From Xenorhabdus stockiae (GTDB lineage: Bacteria > Pseudomonadota > Gammaproteobacteria > Enterobacterales > Enterobacteriaceae), in assembly GCF_002632825.1 (NCBI RefSeq), contig NZ_NJAJ01000014.1, forward strand, positions 53,961 through 117,960: a DNA stretch of 64,000 nucleotides. The letters run 5' to 3'. The position numbers were made by a program, and so were the translations under genes. The notes under the pieces were generated by a model. The model was not told the DNA's origin, ran no database searches, and saw nothing but the letters and a program-made list of their open reading frames with translations. Positions 42,134 to 50,719 of this stretch are shown here, piece after piece; the first letter of the stretch is position 1; every line of letters begins with the position of its first letter.

Positions 42134-42153
42134 TGTGCCGGAACTGGCACAAC
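42134..42153. promoter_or_regulatory. Palindromic Ogr-binding site between divergent O and P
   Basis: TTGTGCCGGAACTGGCACAA has perfect outer arms (TTGTGCC/GGCACAA) and contains TGT-N12-ACA. The centre (42143.5) is 55 bp from the P start codon, and transcription toward O would begin about 32 nt before the O start. Confidence 0.7.
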
Positions 42154-42197
42154 CGGCCCGCGCGGAGAAATGGCGGCCGGGGCGGTAGTCTGGCGGC

Positions 42198-43967
42198 ATG
42201 AAAACACCGACACCGATAGTGAATAACTTTGACCCGCGCAAACAGGCCATGCACCTGTATTTTAGCGGGTATCGCATCGCGCGCATTGCGGACATGCTTA
42301 ATGAGAACGCCACCACGATCCACAGCTGGAAACGCCGCGACAAATGGGACGAGGTGACACCCTTTGAGCGGGTTGAACTGGCGCTGGAAGCGCGGCTGTG
42401 CCAGCTGATTGCCAAACAGCAAAAAGAGGGCAAGGATTTTAAGGAAATCGACCTGTTATACCGCCAGCTGGAGCGGCAGGCCCGCATCAACAAGTACAGC
42501 AATGGCGGTAATGAAGCCGACCTGAACCCGAACATCGCCAACCGCAACAAGGGCGAGCGTCGGCCACCGGAAAAGAACGTGTTCAGTGACGAACAGATCG
42601 AAAAACTGACACAACTGTTCCATGACACGATGTTTGGTTATCAGCAAGTCTGGTATCAGGCCGGTCAGCAACACCGTATCCGCAATCTGCTGAAATCCCG
42701 CCAGATTGGGGCGACGTACTTTTTTGCCCGTGAGGCACTGATGGATGCACTGACCACCGGACGTAACCAGATTTTTCTCTCGGCCAGTAAAGCCCAGGCT
42801 CATGTGTTTAAAAGCTACATTCTGGAGATGGCGCGGGAAGTGGACGTCGAACTGAAAGGCGACCCCATCACCTTAAGCAACGGGGCGATGCTCTACTTTC
42901 TCGGCACCAATGCCCGCACGGCCCAGAGTTATCACGGTAACCTCTATCTGGATGAGTATTTCTGGATCCCGCGCTTTCAGGAACTGCGCAAGGTCGCCTC
43001 TGGGATGGCCATGCACAAACAGTGGCGGCAAACCTACTTTTCTACCCCTTCCAGCCTGACCCACAGCGCTTACCCGTACTGGTCGGGCAAACTGTATAAC
43101 CGGGGACGGGCCAAAGCGGACCGCATTGACGTGGATATCAGCCATGAGGCGCTCGTCAATGGCCTGCTGTGTGCCGATGGCCAGTGGCGGCAGATTGTTA
43201 CCGTGGAAGATGCGGTCGCCGGCGGTTGTACCCTGTTTGATATCGACCAGCTGCGGCTGGAATACAGCCCGGATGAATACCAGAACCTGCTGATGTGTGA
43301 GTTTATGGACGATATTGAATCCATCTTCTCACTGCAACTGATGCAGGGCTGCATGGTGGACAGCTGGGAAGTCTGGGACGATGTACAGCCGCTGATGCTA
43401 CGCCCCTATGGGTATTATCCGGTCTGGATCGGCTACGACCCGGCCAAAGGGGGCGAGAACGGGGACAGTGCCGGTTGTGTGGTCATTGCGCCACCACAGG
43501 TCGCGGGCGGTAAGTTCCGTATTCTGGAGCGGCACCAGTGGCGCGGGATGGACTTCCGCGCCCAGTCAGAGGCCATTCGCGCCCTGACTGAACGCTACAA
43601 CGTCGAATATATCGGCATTGACTCGACCGGTATTGGCCACGGGGTCTACCAGAACGTCAAAGCGTTCTTCCCGTCGGTGCGGGAATTTATCTATAACCCG
43701 TCGGTGAAAAATGCGCTGGTACTGAAAGCGTGGGACATTATCAACCACCGCCGGCTGGAGTTTGACGCCGGGCACACCGACATTGCCCAGAGTTTTATGG
43801 CCATTCGCCGGGCCACCACCGCCAGCGGCAACCGCCCGACTTACGAGGCCAGCCGCAGTGAAGAAGCCAGCCACGCTGATTTGGCGTGGGCCACCATGCA
43901 CGCGCTGTTTAACGAACCGATCACCGGTGACGTGCCCCACCATAAAAATATCGTTGAGGTCTACTGA
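42198..43967 (+). CDS. P: Terminase large subunit ATPase gpP
   Basis: The 589-residue protein has the length of P2 gpP (590). It has an N-terminal helix-turn-helix part (SGYRIARIADMLNENATTIHSWKRR). The ATPase has deviant Walker A LLKSRQIGATYF and Walker B GNLYLDEYFW. The nuclease domain has IGYDPAKGGENGDSAG and EYIGIDSTGIGHG. It packages DNA. The stop overlaps Q by one nt. A shortened homologue of its ATPase part is encoded at 47145-47774. Confidence 0.95.
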   Translation: MKTPTPIVNNFDPRKQAMHLYFSGYRIARIADMLNENATTIHSWKRRDKWDEVTPFERVELALEARLCQLIAKQQKEGKDFKEIDLLYRQLERQARINKYSNGGNEADLNPNIANRNKGERRPPEKNVFSDEQIEKLTQLFHDTMFGYQQVWYQAGQQHRIRNLLKSRQIGATYFFAREALMDALTTGRNQIFLSASKAQAHVFKSYILEMAREVDVELKGDPITLSNGAMLYFLGTNARTAQSYHGNLYLDEYFWIPRFQELRKVASGMAMHKQWRQTYFSTPSSLTHSAYPYWSGKLYNRGRAKADRIDVDISHEALVNGLLCADGQWRQIVTVEDAVAGGCTLFDIDQLRLEYSPDEYQNLLMCEFMDDIESIFSLQLMQGCMVDSWEVWDDVQPLMLRPYGYYPVWIGYDPAKGGENGDSAGCVVIAPPQVAGGKFRILERHQWRGMDFRAQSEAIRALTERYNVEYIGIDSTGIGHGVYQNVKAFFPSVREFIYNPSVKNALVLKAWDIINHRRLEFDAGHTDIAQSFMAIRRATTASGNRPTYEASRSEEASHADLAWATMHALFNEPITGDVPHHKNIVEVY

Positions 43968-44992
43968 TGTCCCGTAAAAACAGAAATCGCCCAGCCAGAC
44001 AGGCTGCGTCCGCTGCCCCGATGGAGGCCTTCACCTTTGGTGATCCGGTACCGGTGCTGGACCGGCGCGAGATATACGATTATCTCGAATGTGTGCTGGT
44101 CGACAGCTGGTATGAGCCGCCCATCAGTTTCCACGGGCTGGCCGTCTCGTTCCGCTCCGCCCCGCATCACAGCAGCGCGGTGTATGTGAAACGCAATATT
44201 CTGTACAACACTTTTATGCCTCATCGCCTGCTGAACCGGCAGACCTTCGATTCGTGGGCGCTGGATTTTCTGCTGTTCGGTAATGCGTATCTGGAACTCA
44301 GGAAAAACCGTCTCGACCAGCCGCTGAGCCTGAAACACTGCCCGGCCAAATTCACCCGGCGCGGGGAAGATTTAGATACTTACTGGTTTGTGAAGTACGG
44401 CTACCACAGCCAGCCGTACCCGTTCCCGACCGGACAGGTCTTTCACCTGATCGAACCGGACATTAATCAGGAGCTGTACGGCCTGCCGGAATATCTGGCG
44501 GCGCTGCCCTCGGCGTTACTGAATGAATCGGCCACGCTGTTTCGGCGCAAGTATTACCAGAACGGCAGTCATGCCGGTTATATCCTGTATATCAGCGATG
44601 CATCACAGAATATTTCCGATGTGAACAATATCCGCGATGCCCTGAAAAACAGCAAAGGACCGGGCAATTTCCGCAACCTGTTTCTGTATGCGCCGGGGGG
44701 CAAGAAAGACGGCATTCAGACTATTCCGCTATCCGAAGCGGCGGCCAAAGATGAGTTTCTGAATATCAAGAACGCCAGCCGCGATGATATTCTGGCGGCG
44801 CACCGCGTTCCGCCGCCGATGATGGGGATTATCCCGCAGAACACCGGCGGCTTTGGCGATGTGGAAAAAGCGGCGAAAGTGTTTGTGCGCAATGAACTGT
44901 TGCCATTGCAAAGCAAGATGAAGCAACTTAATGACTGGCTCGGGGAAGAGGTGATCCGGTTTGAGCCTTACTCGCTGGACGGGGACAACTAA
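43967..44992 (+). CDS. Q: Portal protein gpQ
   Basis: The 341-residue protein is nearly the length of P2 gpQ (344). It has EAFTFGDPVPVLDRREIYDYLEC and RVPPPMMGIIPQNTGGFGDV. It forms the dodecameric portal. It is co-transcribed with P. Confidence 0.95.
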   Translation: MSRKNRNRPARQAASAAPMEAFTFGDPVPVLDRREIYDYLECVLVDSWYEPPISFHGLAVSFRSAPHHSSAVYVKRNILYNTFMPHRLLNRQTFDSWALDFLLFGNAYLELRKNRLDQPLSLKHCPAKFTRRGEDLDTYWFVKYGYHSQPYPFPTGQVFHLIEPDINQELYGLPEYLAALPSALLNESATLFRRKYYQNGSHAGYILYISDASQNISDVNNIRDALKNSKGPGNFRNLFLYAPGGKKDGIQTIPLSEAAAKDEFLNIKNASRDDILAAHRVPPPMMGIIPQNTGGFGDVEKAAKVFVRNELLPLQSKMKQLNDWLGEEVIRFEPYSLDGDN

Positions 44993-45021
44993 TCCCCGCC
45001 TATCATGGCATCCTGATAAAA

Positions 45022-45058
45022 CTGTCACTCAGTCTCAGCTTGATAGACTCAGTGACAG
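45022..45058. terminator. Strong hairpin between convergent Q and DUF1240 gene
   Basis: CTGTCACT pairs with AGTGACAG, and inside it AGTCT pairs with AGACT. It lies just after Q and overlaps the end of the convergent gene. T-runs are weak. Confidence 0.55.
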
Positions 45059-45486
45059 AGTCTCTTCTCTTTCGCATACCGGGTTGACCCTTTCCCAAAC
45101 TTACTCTCGCAGATAACATACCCGATATCCAGCAACCTGAAATGGATATACCACGACAGCGGAATACTCCCGACAAATCCGAATACCGCAATGGCGAGAA
45201 AAAAGCCCATAATTTGCCCATTGAGTGTTATCGATTTTTTCTTTTTTCTGGATTTTTCTAACTCTTCTGGCTTGTAATTCATCCATAAATAGATTACGAA
45301 AAGAATAACATACAGAAAGAACGGCGAGGAAAAAACAATAAAGAACATGCCCCAAGAGGATTGCACCCGGTCTTCCATCTTAAACAGCGCGATCAGGTCA
45401 CTGCCCACAACACAAACCCCAAAAACCAGTATCACTAAAACAGCTAATAATCCTAGAATAGCTCCAACCCTTTTTTTTATTGTCAT
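45049..45486 (-). CDS. DUF1240-like membrane protein
   Basis: About 145 residues from ATG 45486 (MTIKKRVGAILG). GAGGGA is about nine nt upstream of this ATG and too close to the earlier in-frame ATG. There are three hydrophobic segments (about 8-30, 43-65 and 88-115) and a Lys-rich cytoplasmic loop (EELEKSRKKKKS). It resembles the DUF1240 family common in Xenorhabdus, Photorhabdus and Proteus, frequently near prophage ends. Role unknown; superinfection exclusion is possible but unsupported. Confidence 0.65.
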   Translation of the reverse strand: MTIKKRVGAILGLLAVLVILVFGVCVVGSDLIALFKMEDRVQSSWGMFFIVFSSPFFLYVILFVIYLWMNYKPEELEKSRKKKKSITLNGQIMGFFLAIAVFGFVGSIPLSWYIHFRLLDIGYVICESKFGKGSTRYAKEKRLCH

Positions 45487-46178
45487 AACGCTCATTCCCT
45501 CTGCACGCAATGTGTAGTACTGATTATTCTGATAGTCATCAGGATTTCAAAACATGACGTTATTATCAATACTGACAATGGGCTGAATATCATCACAATA
45601 TGCTCGTTTGAGATTTAAACCTGCTATCGCCACAAAAACACACGTCTGTCATTGTGAGTCAGGCTCAATGTGTTTCTACGCTCTCACGTTTCGTCATGTT
45701 GATTTTTTGGTGGTTGGCATGGCTAATAAACACCGCCGCGCGCAGTCGTGACCCCGCCGCGCCTGCTCACTAAATGCAGTGCTTTTTATGCACCTGCACG
45801 GGATCGTTTGAAGCGCGCCAGTGCTGGTGCTTGCTAGGGTATTAGATCCTTATTTGATCTTGCGGATTGATGCACGTAATGTATAGATTTATGTATATTA
45901 AATAAATTTAAACTAATTTTTTTGAATAGCTTTTAAAAAATACAAAAAGAATAAGTTTACTTCGCTTACTATATGTTTATGTTTGTTTTCATTTTAAGCG
46001 ACTGAGTCATAATAAATTTCCTTCCAATAATTATAGGTGGTCATTAAAATGTCAGGAAATTAAATGCACAAGCCAACATCAAAACGACAAATTAATAAGA
46101 CATTAATTTATGATATATACTTAGTTGTATTTTTCAATAAAATTGGATCGCCGTTTATTTATTTTCTAGGAGAATATC
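45487..46178. other. Noncoding region containing the cos site
   Basis: No gene is seen. A GC-rich island (about 45730-45840) stands out from flanking AT-rich DNA and contains the putative cohesive-end sequence. The rest is promoter-like AT-rich DNA ahead of the plus-strand cargo genes. Confidence 0.5.
45745..45763 (-). other. Putative cos cohesive-end sequence
   Basis: On the minus strand the 19-mer GGCGCGGCGGGGTCACGAC shares the GGCGnGGCGGGG core with the P2 (GGCGAGGCGGGGAAAGCAC) and 186 cohesive ends as I remember them. Its place between Q and the early operon is where P2 has cos. Confidence 0.6.
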
Positions 46179-46511
46179 ATGGAAATAAAGTTTTATAACG
46201 CCTCACAAATACCTGTAACTATATCGTCGATTACAGGAGGGGGGGTTTCAGGAGATCCTATAATACAGAAGGGTACTATACCTCCTAATGTTACGTTCCC
46301 TGTTACTATATTTGAGGAATTCGGGTATTTTATAGAACAGGTTGAATGTACTATATCTATGCAAGGATTTAGCGCTTCATTGACTTTAAATGATGCTTCT
46401 TTTTTGAATGGCTATCAAAATTTTTCTGTTAAGTATCAAGGTGGTTGTAGTGTTGGCGCTCCACACTTTAATTATTGCTTTCCAATTACTATAATTCCTT
46501 TAGGCGGATAA
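46179..46511 (+). CDS. Cargo protein 1, unknown beta-rich protein
   Basis: A 110-residue AT-rich gene with AGGAG six nt before the ATG. The product is beta-rich with alternating hydrophobic residues and few charges (IKFYNASQIPVTISSITGGG, ECTISMQGFSASLTLND), without signal peptide or membrane helix. The pattern vaguely recalls small beta-sandwich pore-forming or lectin-like proteins such as aegerolysins, but the similarity is too weak to name. It sits in the position of the P2 old/tin cargo. Confidence 0.6.
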   Translation: MEIKFYNASQIPVTISSITGGGVSGDPIIQKGTIPPNVTFPVTIFEEFGYFIEQVECTISMQGFSASLTLNDASFLNGYQNFSVKYQGGCSVGAPHFNYCFPITIIPLGG

Positions 46512-46550
46512 TAATATAACATCGATTAATATAACCAGAGGATTTATAAT

Positions 46551-46862
46551 ATGGATTATAAATATGTACACAATAAAACAAAATATACCCTTAATATATA
46601 TCTCTACACAGTCAATTATCCATACCTAAAAATATTTGATTTGCATAAAGAAAAAACGGGTTCATTTAACATACCTAAATTACCAGTGGACCCTAGACCA
46701 ACTGGAATAGCGTTTGTAGAGGTTAATGGTTTATTTAGATTAGGTTATCATTCATCCAATCCGGACGATCAATATTTTGGTGATTATCTTAAAAATAATA
46801 ATTATTTCATATACGAGTCTCCATGGGCAATTTATGACTTTCATTTGGAATTTAAACCGTAA
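46551..46862 (+). CDS. Cargo protein 2, unknown
   Basis: A 103-residue aromatic-rich protein (starting MDYKYVHNKTKYTLNIYLY; many Tyr, Phe and Asn) of AT-rich codon use like the preceding gene, 39 nt downstream. AGAGGA lies nine nt before the ATG. It probably forms a two-gene unit with cargo protein 1. No family recognised. Confidence 0.6.
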   Translation: MDYKYVHNKTKYTLNIYLYTVNYPYLKIFDLHKEKTGSFNIPKLPVDPRPTGIAFVEVNGLFRLGYHSSNPDDQYFGDYLKNNNYFIYESPWAIYDFHLEFKP

Positions 46863-46972
46863 TAGTTTCCATGACTCTTTGAAATTAAAACTTTTGAAAA
46901 AATCCACGCAAGATAAAAGCCAATACGCCAGATTATAACGTTTTATATTAACATGATATTTTTTATATCATA

Positions 46973-47006
46973 TAATGGAGTGATAAAATTATTTATCACT
47001 CCATTA
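46973..47006. terminator. Terminator after the cargo pair
   Basis: TAATGGAGTGATAAA pairs with TTTATCACTCCATTA (15-bp perfect stem, short loop). It lies between the plus-strand cargo unit and the minus-strand early operon. Confidence 0.65.
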
Positions 47007-47131
47007 AAACAAAATATTAGAGCGCATTCCATGCGAAACTTAATTTTTATACATTACCTTCTTGGTTAGTATTACTTATGCGGAAAACAACACAAAAACA
47101 GTTCTTCAAACTCCTTTCGTGAATAATGCTC

Positions 47132-47169
47132 AATAATCCTCTCTTCATTCAATAATCCTCTCTTCATTC
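47132..47169. repeat. 19-bp perfect tandem duplication
   Basis: AATAATCCTCTCTTCATTC occurs twice in succession (47132-47150 and 47151-47169). Since 19 is not a multiple of three, it shifts the minus-strand frame of the terminase-like gene and stops it early. Confidence 0.95.
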
Positions 47170-47774
47170 AAGAAACCTTTATCAACATCAAACAACGTCA
47201 CCGTGTCGAAAAAAACCGATTCACCCTTGATGCGGTTCAAGGCAAAAAAACGCTTATAGGCCTCCTCACCGTTATCGCCTGAACATCTGGAGGAATAAAA
47301 CGTTCTATGCCATGTATCATGCATGGATAGACTTAACGCTAATTGCACCAACCGAATGGGATTATCCGAGAAAGCCCACTCTGACACATAGACATCGCCA
47401 CTGAGGGTAGCAACGTAGCTGTTTTCATGCACAAAGCGGATTTCAGCGCCATTACTCAGCCTGACCCCATGAATGTCTTCGGCATTTTCGGTTAAATCGG
47501 CTTGTTGCTTTGGGAAATACTGCGCAAGATAACAAACAAAAAACGGCAAGAATTCCTTATTGGACAGAAAAAATTTATTCCGCCCCGTCCGACAGGCATC
47601 GCTTAACGCTTCCAGCACGAAATAATGATCAGCGCCTATCTGCCTGCACTTATGCAAAAAGCGGTTACGGTGATGTTGATTGGCTTTCCAGCGTTTCTGC
47701 CAGACGAATAAATCTAAAACAAATTTACGGTTAATGTTGTTAATGATTTCGGGCGTTAACTTTAAGGTGATCAT
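47145..47774 (-). CDS. Terminase ATPase-domain homologue, degenerate and C-terminally truncated
   Basis: The 209-residue protein aligns with the ATPase part of gpP of the same prophage. CRQIGADHYFVLEALSDA corresponds to SRQIGATYFFAREALMDA, TGRNKFFLS to TGRNQIFLS, and RLSNGAEIRFV to TLSNGAMLYFL. Also GDVYVSEWAFS corresponds to GNLYLDEYFW, and MHDTWHRTFYSS to MHKQWRQTYFST. The Walker A Thr is replaced by Asp and the Walker B Asp by Ser, so ATPase activity is unlikely. It lacks the HTH and nuclease domains. A 19-bp tandem duplication at 47132-47169 creates the stop; without it the frame would run to 47072 (227 residues). It is the third gene after A in the early operon. Confidence 0.75.
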   Translation of the reverse strand: MITLKLTPEIINNINRKFVLDLFVWQKRWKANQHHRNRFLHKCRQIGADHYFVLEALSDACRTGRNKFFLSNKEFLPFFVCYLAQYFPKQQADLTENAEDIHGVRLSNGAEIRFVHENSYVATLSGDVYVSEWAFSDNPIRLVQLALSLSMHDTWHRTFYSSRCSGDNGEEAYKRFFALNRIKGESVFFDTVTLFDVDKGFLNEERIIE

Positions 47775-48031
47775 TGTGACTTTTCCTCTAAAAACTCACA
47801 AAAATGGTCTGATTCCGTTTTAAACGGCGGCTGTAATGCTTTATCAGACGGATTTAAGACATACATTCCGAACCATGTAATGCTATAAATTCCCATGCTG
47901 TGATAACAAACAACGCCCAATTCAGCCAGTCTGTGCATTTGTTCACGAGAGACGTCGTATCCCTCACCATCATCAGATGTTTCTTTAAATCGCTGTAGGG
48001 CTGCCAAGTCTTTTGGTTGTAAGTAATTCAT
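47771..48031 (-). CDS. Small hypothetical protein between A and the terminase-like gene
   Basis: An 86-residue protein starting MNYLQPKDLAALQRFKETSDD, with a possible winged-helix-like part (SREQMHRLAELGVVCYHSMGIYSITWFG). It begins one nt after gene A and overlaps the terminase-like gene by four nt (ATGA), so all three are translationally linked. No family name can be given. Confidence 0.65.
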   Translation of the reverse strand: MNYLQPKDLAALQRFKETSDDGEGYDVSREQMHRLAELGVVCYHSMGIYSITWFGMYVLNPSDKALQPPFKTESDHFCEFLEEKSQ

Positions 48032-48032
48032 A

Positions 48033-50393
48033 TTATGCTTTCCTCATTTCCCCAAGATTCATAATCCGCGCCTGCAATGCCTCGCGGCGCACCTGTTTAC
48101 GCGCCTCAAACTCGCGTTGCTTCCGTTCCTGCTCCTCCGGTAAATCCATCAACTGCACAGTGCCGTCACGCACTCGCAGACGCTGACCCTCAAAGCTGAT
48201 ACTCATACCCTTGATAAACATCGTTTCCATTGACTGATTACTGATTTCGAACCCCATTAACCCAGTCAACCGCCTGACCTCCGGCAACATCGCCTCTTCT
48301 TTTGGCGTTAACGTGATGCGGGAAATAACCCGAGGCCCCGAAACGCCGATTTCCTCGCGCTGTGCGCCATTCTCAGCGGAGTTAGTTTCCATCGCCCGTC
48401 CCCATTGGAGAACATCGGATAACGCCTTACCGCTTAAGTCTGCGGGTAACGCTGGGCTGTCCTCCCATGCCTGCCAATCCCCTGATCCACAGTTATTGAC
48501 AGGACTCCGAGGCGCGCCGATGGCGCTTTTTAAAAGATCAAGACCCTCACCGGCCACAACGGATGCCGGGGCTTGGCTGTCGTGCTTTTTGACAATCCGG
48601 TATTCCCGCTCGCGTGTTTTCAACACGCCGGCGGCAGGGTTGAGCTGCGCATAAATCCCGACCACATTAGAAACCGCCTCGTCATACGGGTTGAGTTTGT
48701 CGCTGACTTCACGGGCAACGCGGATAGTTTGCTGATCACGCGGGGTGCAAGGGCCGCCCTGTGACAGTATGTAGTTTTCAAAGTCCCCCTGATCGGCCGC
48801 AGCCCGGACCTTTTCGGCCACCTCACCCAATTGGTCAGCAATGCAGAGACTACGCAGGCGACGGCATTCACGGTACGCGCCCTTAGAAGGCAGGTTATAG
48901 AACTGAAATTGGGGAATACGCCATGTAGAAGCCCATGCGGTCACAGCCGCTGCCGCATCTTTTAATGGCTTACCGGTTTCATCATCGGTCAGACCATCCA
49001 GCGCGTAACCGTCGATATTCTTAGCAATGTATTTAGCGATATAACCGACTGCGCCACCTTTATTCATATGCTGGCATTCGAAGCGGTACTGCTGTGCGCC
49101 CCGTTCGTCGCCATCTTCCTGCAAGGCTTTTTTACGCATAATCTCCACCGCTGACGCCCGGCTGGCTTTATCGGTAAACAGCAATAAATGCCAGTGCGGC
49201 GTGCCATCATGATGCGGTTCGACCACCCGGACACCATAAACATTCAGCCCTGCATCCTTAAACGCCGTGCGGATTTTCGCCCAGACCTTCACCAGATAAC
49301 GCTGGCCATCTTTCGGGGTATAGGCTTCATTGGCCCAACTGCTGTTGAGCACCGCCACCTTGTCTGCCCCCATCTGGCGGGTTGGATGATACTTTGACGG
49401 CGTCGTGATGGTGATAAACATACCGATATCCCCACGCACCGAGGCAACCCGTTCAATCCCGGCAATCTGCGCCATCAGTTCCATACGGCGAATTTCCGGG
49501 TTAGAAATGCTTTGCATTACCTTCTCAACCAGATCAAAGCGCTCGCCGGTGGCCACATCTTCAATGTCCATTGACTCAAGGTACTGCATATTGGCCAGAC
49601 GCTGAGACTTCACTTCCTGAATGGCCTGACGGCTGGCATACGGGGAACGGTTTTTATTGACTGCCATTGCGGCAATCAGCAACGCTTCCCGCCAGCGGGT
49701 ACGGTGCGCCTTGAGCCGGCGATACCAGAAATCGTCATTGACCAGACGGGATACCGCCGCAATCACATCACGCTGTTGCAACGTGCCTTTGAGATAGCGG
49801 CCATAATGCGCCGGTGTGATATGCAGCCCGCGCGACAATGTCGCCAGCTCACCATAAATCGGAGACAGGTTGCGCATCTGATAGATAGCTTTTTTATCGC
49901 CGTTCGCCTCAGCAATGCACTGATCACAATACTGCTCAAACAGCGTAAAGAACCCGGCAGCAATTTGAGTCGCCAGTTTTTTTAGCGGTTTATTCTGGAG
50001 ATCAGGCAGGCGGTTAAATTGACTGATTTCAGTAGAAATGCGGGCCGTCGTCATCAGTGTGGTGTGAGTATCCATCTCAAAACGACGGGTTACTGCCTCA
50101 ATGCGTGGCCAGAATTTTTGATGAAAATCGAAATACAGAAAATCCTGAGCTTTCAGCAAGCCCTGTTCTTTCAGTATCTTTTCATAACGTTTCTGATAGG
50201 GATAACGCAGAATGCGCGGCAGGGATTCGATATCCGCCAAAATCGCTTGCCCCTGAAGGCGTCTTTCACGGGTAAGCGATCTTTCAATACCTGCTACCGC
50301 CTGATGGCGCGGTGCATTCCACCAATAGGCATACTGCCCATTGGCGGGTTCAGCTTCGGGTTGGACACTGAAATCAATCGGGCGGCTTAACAT
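48033..50393 (-). CDS. A: Replication initiation endonuclease gpA
   Basis: The 786-residue protein matches P2 gpA (761). A HWHLLLF motif (HUH-type metal site) lies near residue 395. The catalytic tyrosine pair is in VGYIAKYIAKN at Tyr451 and Tyr455, four apart as in P2. It nicks the origin inside its own gene and starts rolling-circle replication. It is the main early gene. Its start overlaps the upstream 110-residue gene by seven nt. Confidence 0.95.
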   Translation of the reverse strand: MLSRPIDFSVQPEAEPANGQYAYWWNAPRHQAVAGIERSLTRERRLQGQAILADIESLPRILRYPYQKRYEKILKEQGLLKAQDFLYFDFHQKFWPRIEAVTRRFEMDTHTTLMTTARISTEISQFNRLPDLQNKPLKKLATQIAAGFFTLFEQYCDQCIAEANGDKKAIYQMRNLSPIYGELATLSRGLHITPAHYGRYLKGTLQQRDVIAAVSRLVNDDFWYRRLKAHRTRWREALLIAAMAVNKNRSPYASRQAIQEVKSQRLANMQYLESMDIEDVATGERFDLVEKVMQSISNPEIRRMELMAQIAGIERVASVRGDIGMFITITTPSKYHPTRQMGADKVAVLNSSWANEAYTPKDGQRYLVKVWAKIRTAFKDAGLNVYGVRVVEPHHDGTPHWHLLLFTDKASRASAVEIMRKKALQEDGDERGAQQYRFECQHMNKGGAVGYIAKYIAKNIDGYALDGLTDDETGKPLKDAAAAVTAWASTWRIPQFQFYNLPSKGAYRECRRLRSLCIADQLGEVAEKVRAAADQGDFENYILSQGGPCTPRDQQTIRVAREVSDKLNPYDEAVSNVVGIYAQLNPAAGVLKTREREYRIVKKHDSQAPASVVAGEGLDLLKSAIGAPRSPVNNCGSGDWQAWEDSPALPADLSGKALSDVLQWGRAMETNSAENGAQREEIGVSGPRVISRITLTPKEEAMLPEVRRLTGLMGFEISNQSMETMFIKGMSISFEGQRLRVRDGTVQLMDLPEEQERKQREFEARKQVRREALQARIMNLGEMRKA

Positions 50394-50719
50394 GTCACCA
50401 CACCGCCATAAGTTTCCGGATTCAGCAGAGCCAATGCGGTTTGGCAGCGTTTGGCGATGGTTTCAACCGCAGCCAGATATTCTGTCACCGAGCGCATTTT
50501 GTGGCGGATATAGGAGACATGCAGACTCACCAATGCAGCGACCAGTGACACGTCACTGTCATGCCAGTCGACCAGCGAGTAAATGCCGTCATACGTGTTG
50601 AATTGCAACAACGCCAATTTGCCCGGATGCTTCTCATGAGCAACAACGGCAAAACGGGTGCCGGTGATATAAACGCCGTTTTTAGGATCAAGAACAATCG
50701 GTGCATTGTCTGTTGTCAT
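50387..50719 (-). CDS. Hypothetical phage early protein
   Basis: A 110-residue protein with TGTRFAVVAHEKHPGKLALLQF, a beta-rich start and a helical C-terminus (YLAAVETIAKRCQTALALL). It overlaps gene A by seven nt and dam by one nt, so it is part of the early operon. I do not recognise the family. Confidence 0.65.
   Translation of the reverse strand: MTTDNAPIVLDPKNGVYITGTRFAVVAHEKHPGKLALLQFNTYDGIYSLVDWHDSDVSLVAALVSLHVSYIRHKMRSVTEYLAAVETIAKRCQTALALLNPETYGGVVTC

Noticed and set aside
42083..42628. 181-codon minus-strand ORF opposite gpP
   Set aside because: Shadow of the terminase gene; the plus-strand frame aligns throughout with P2 gpP.
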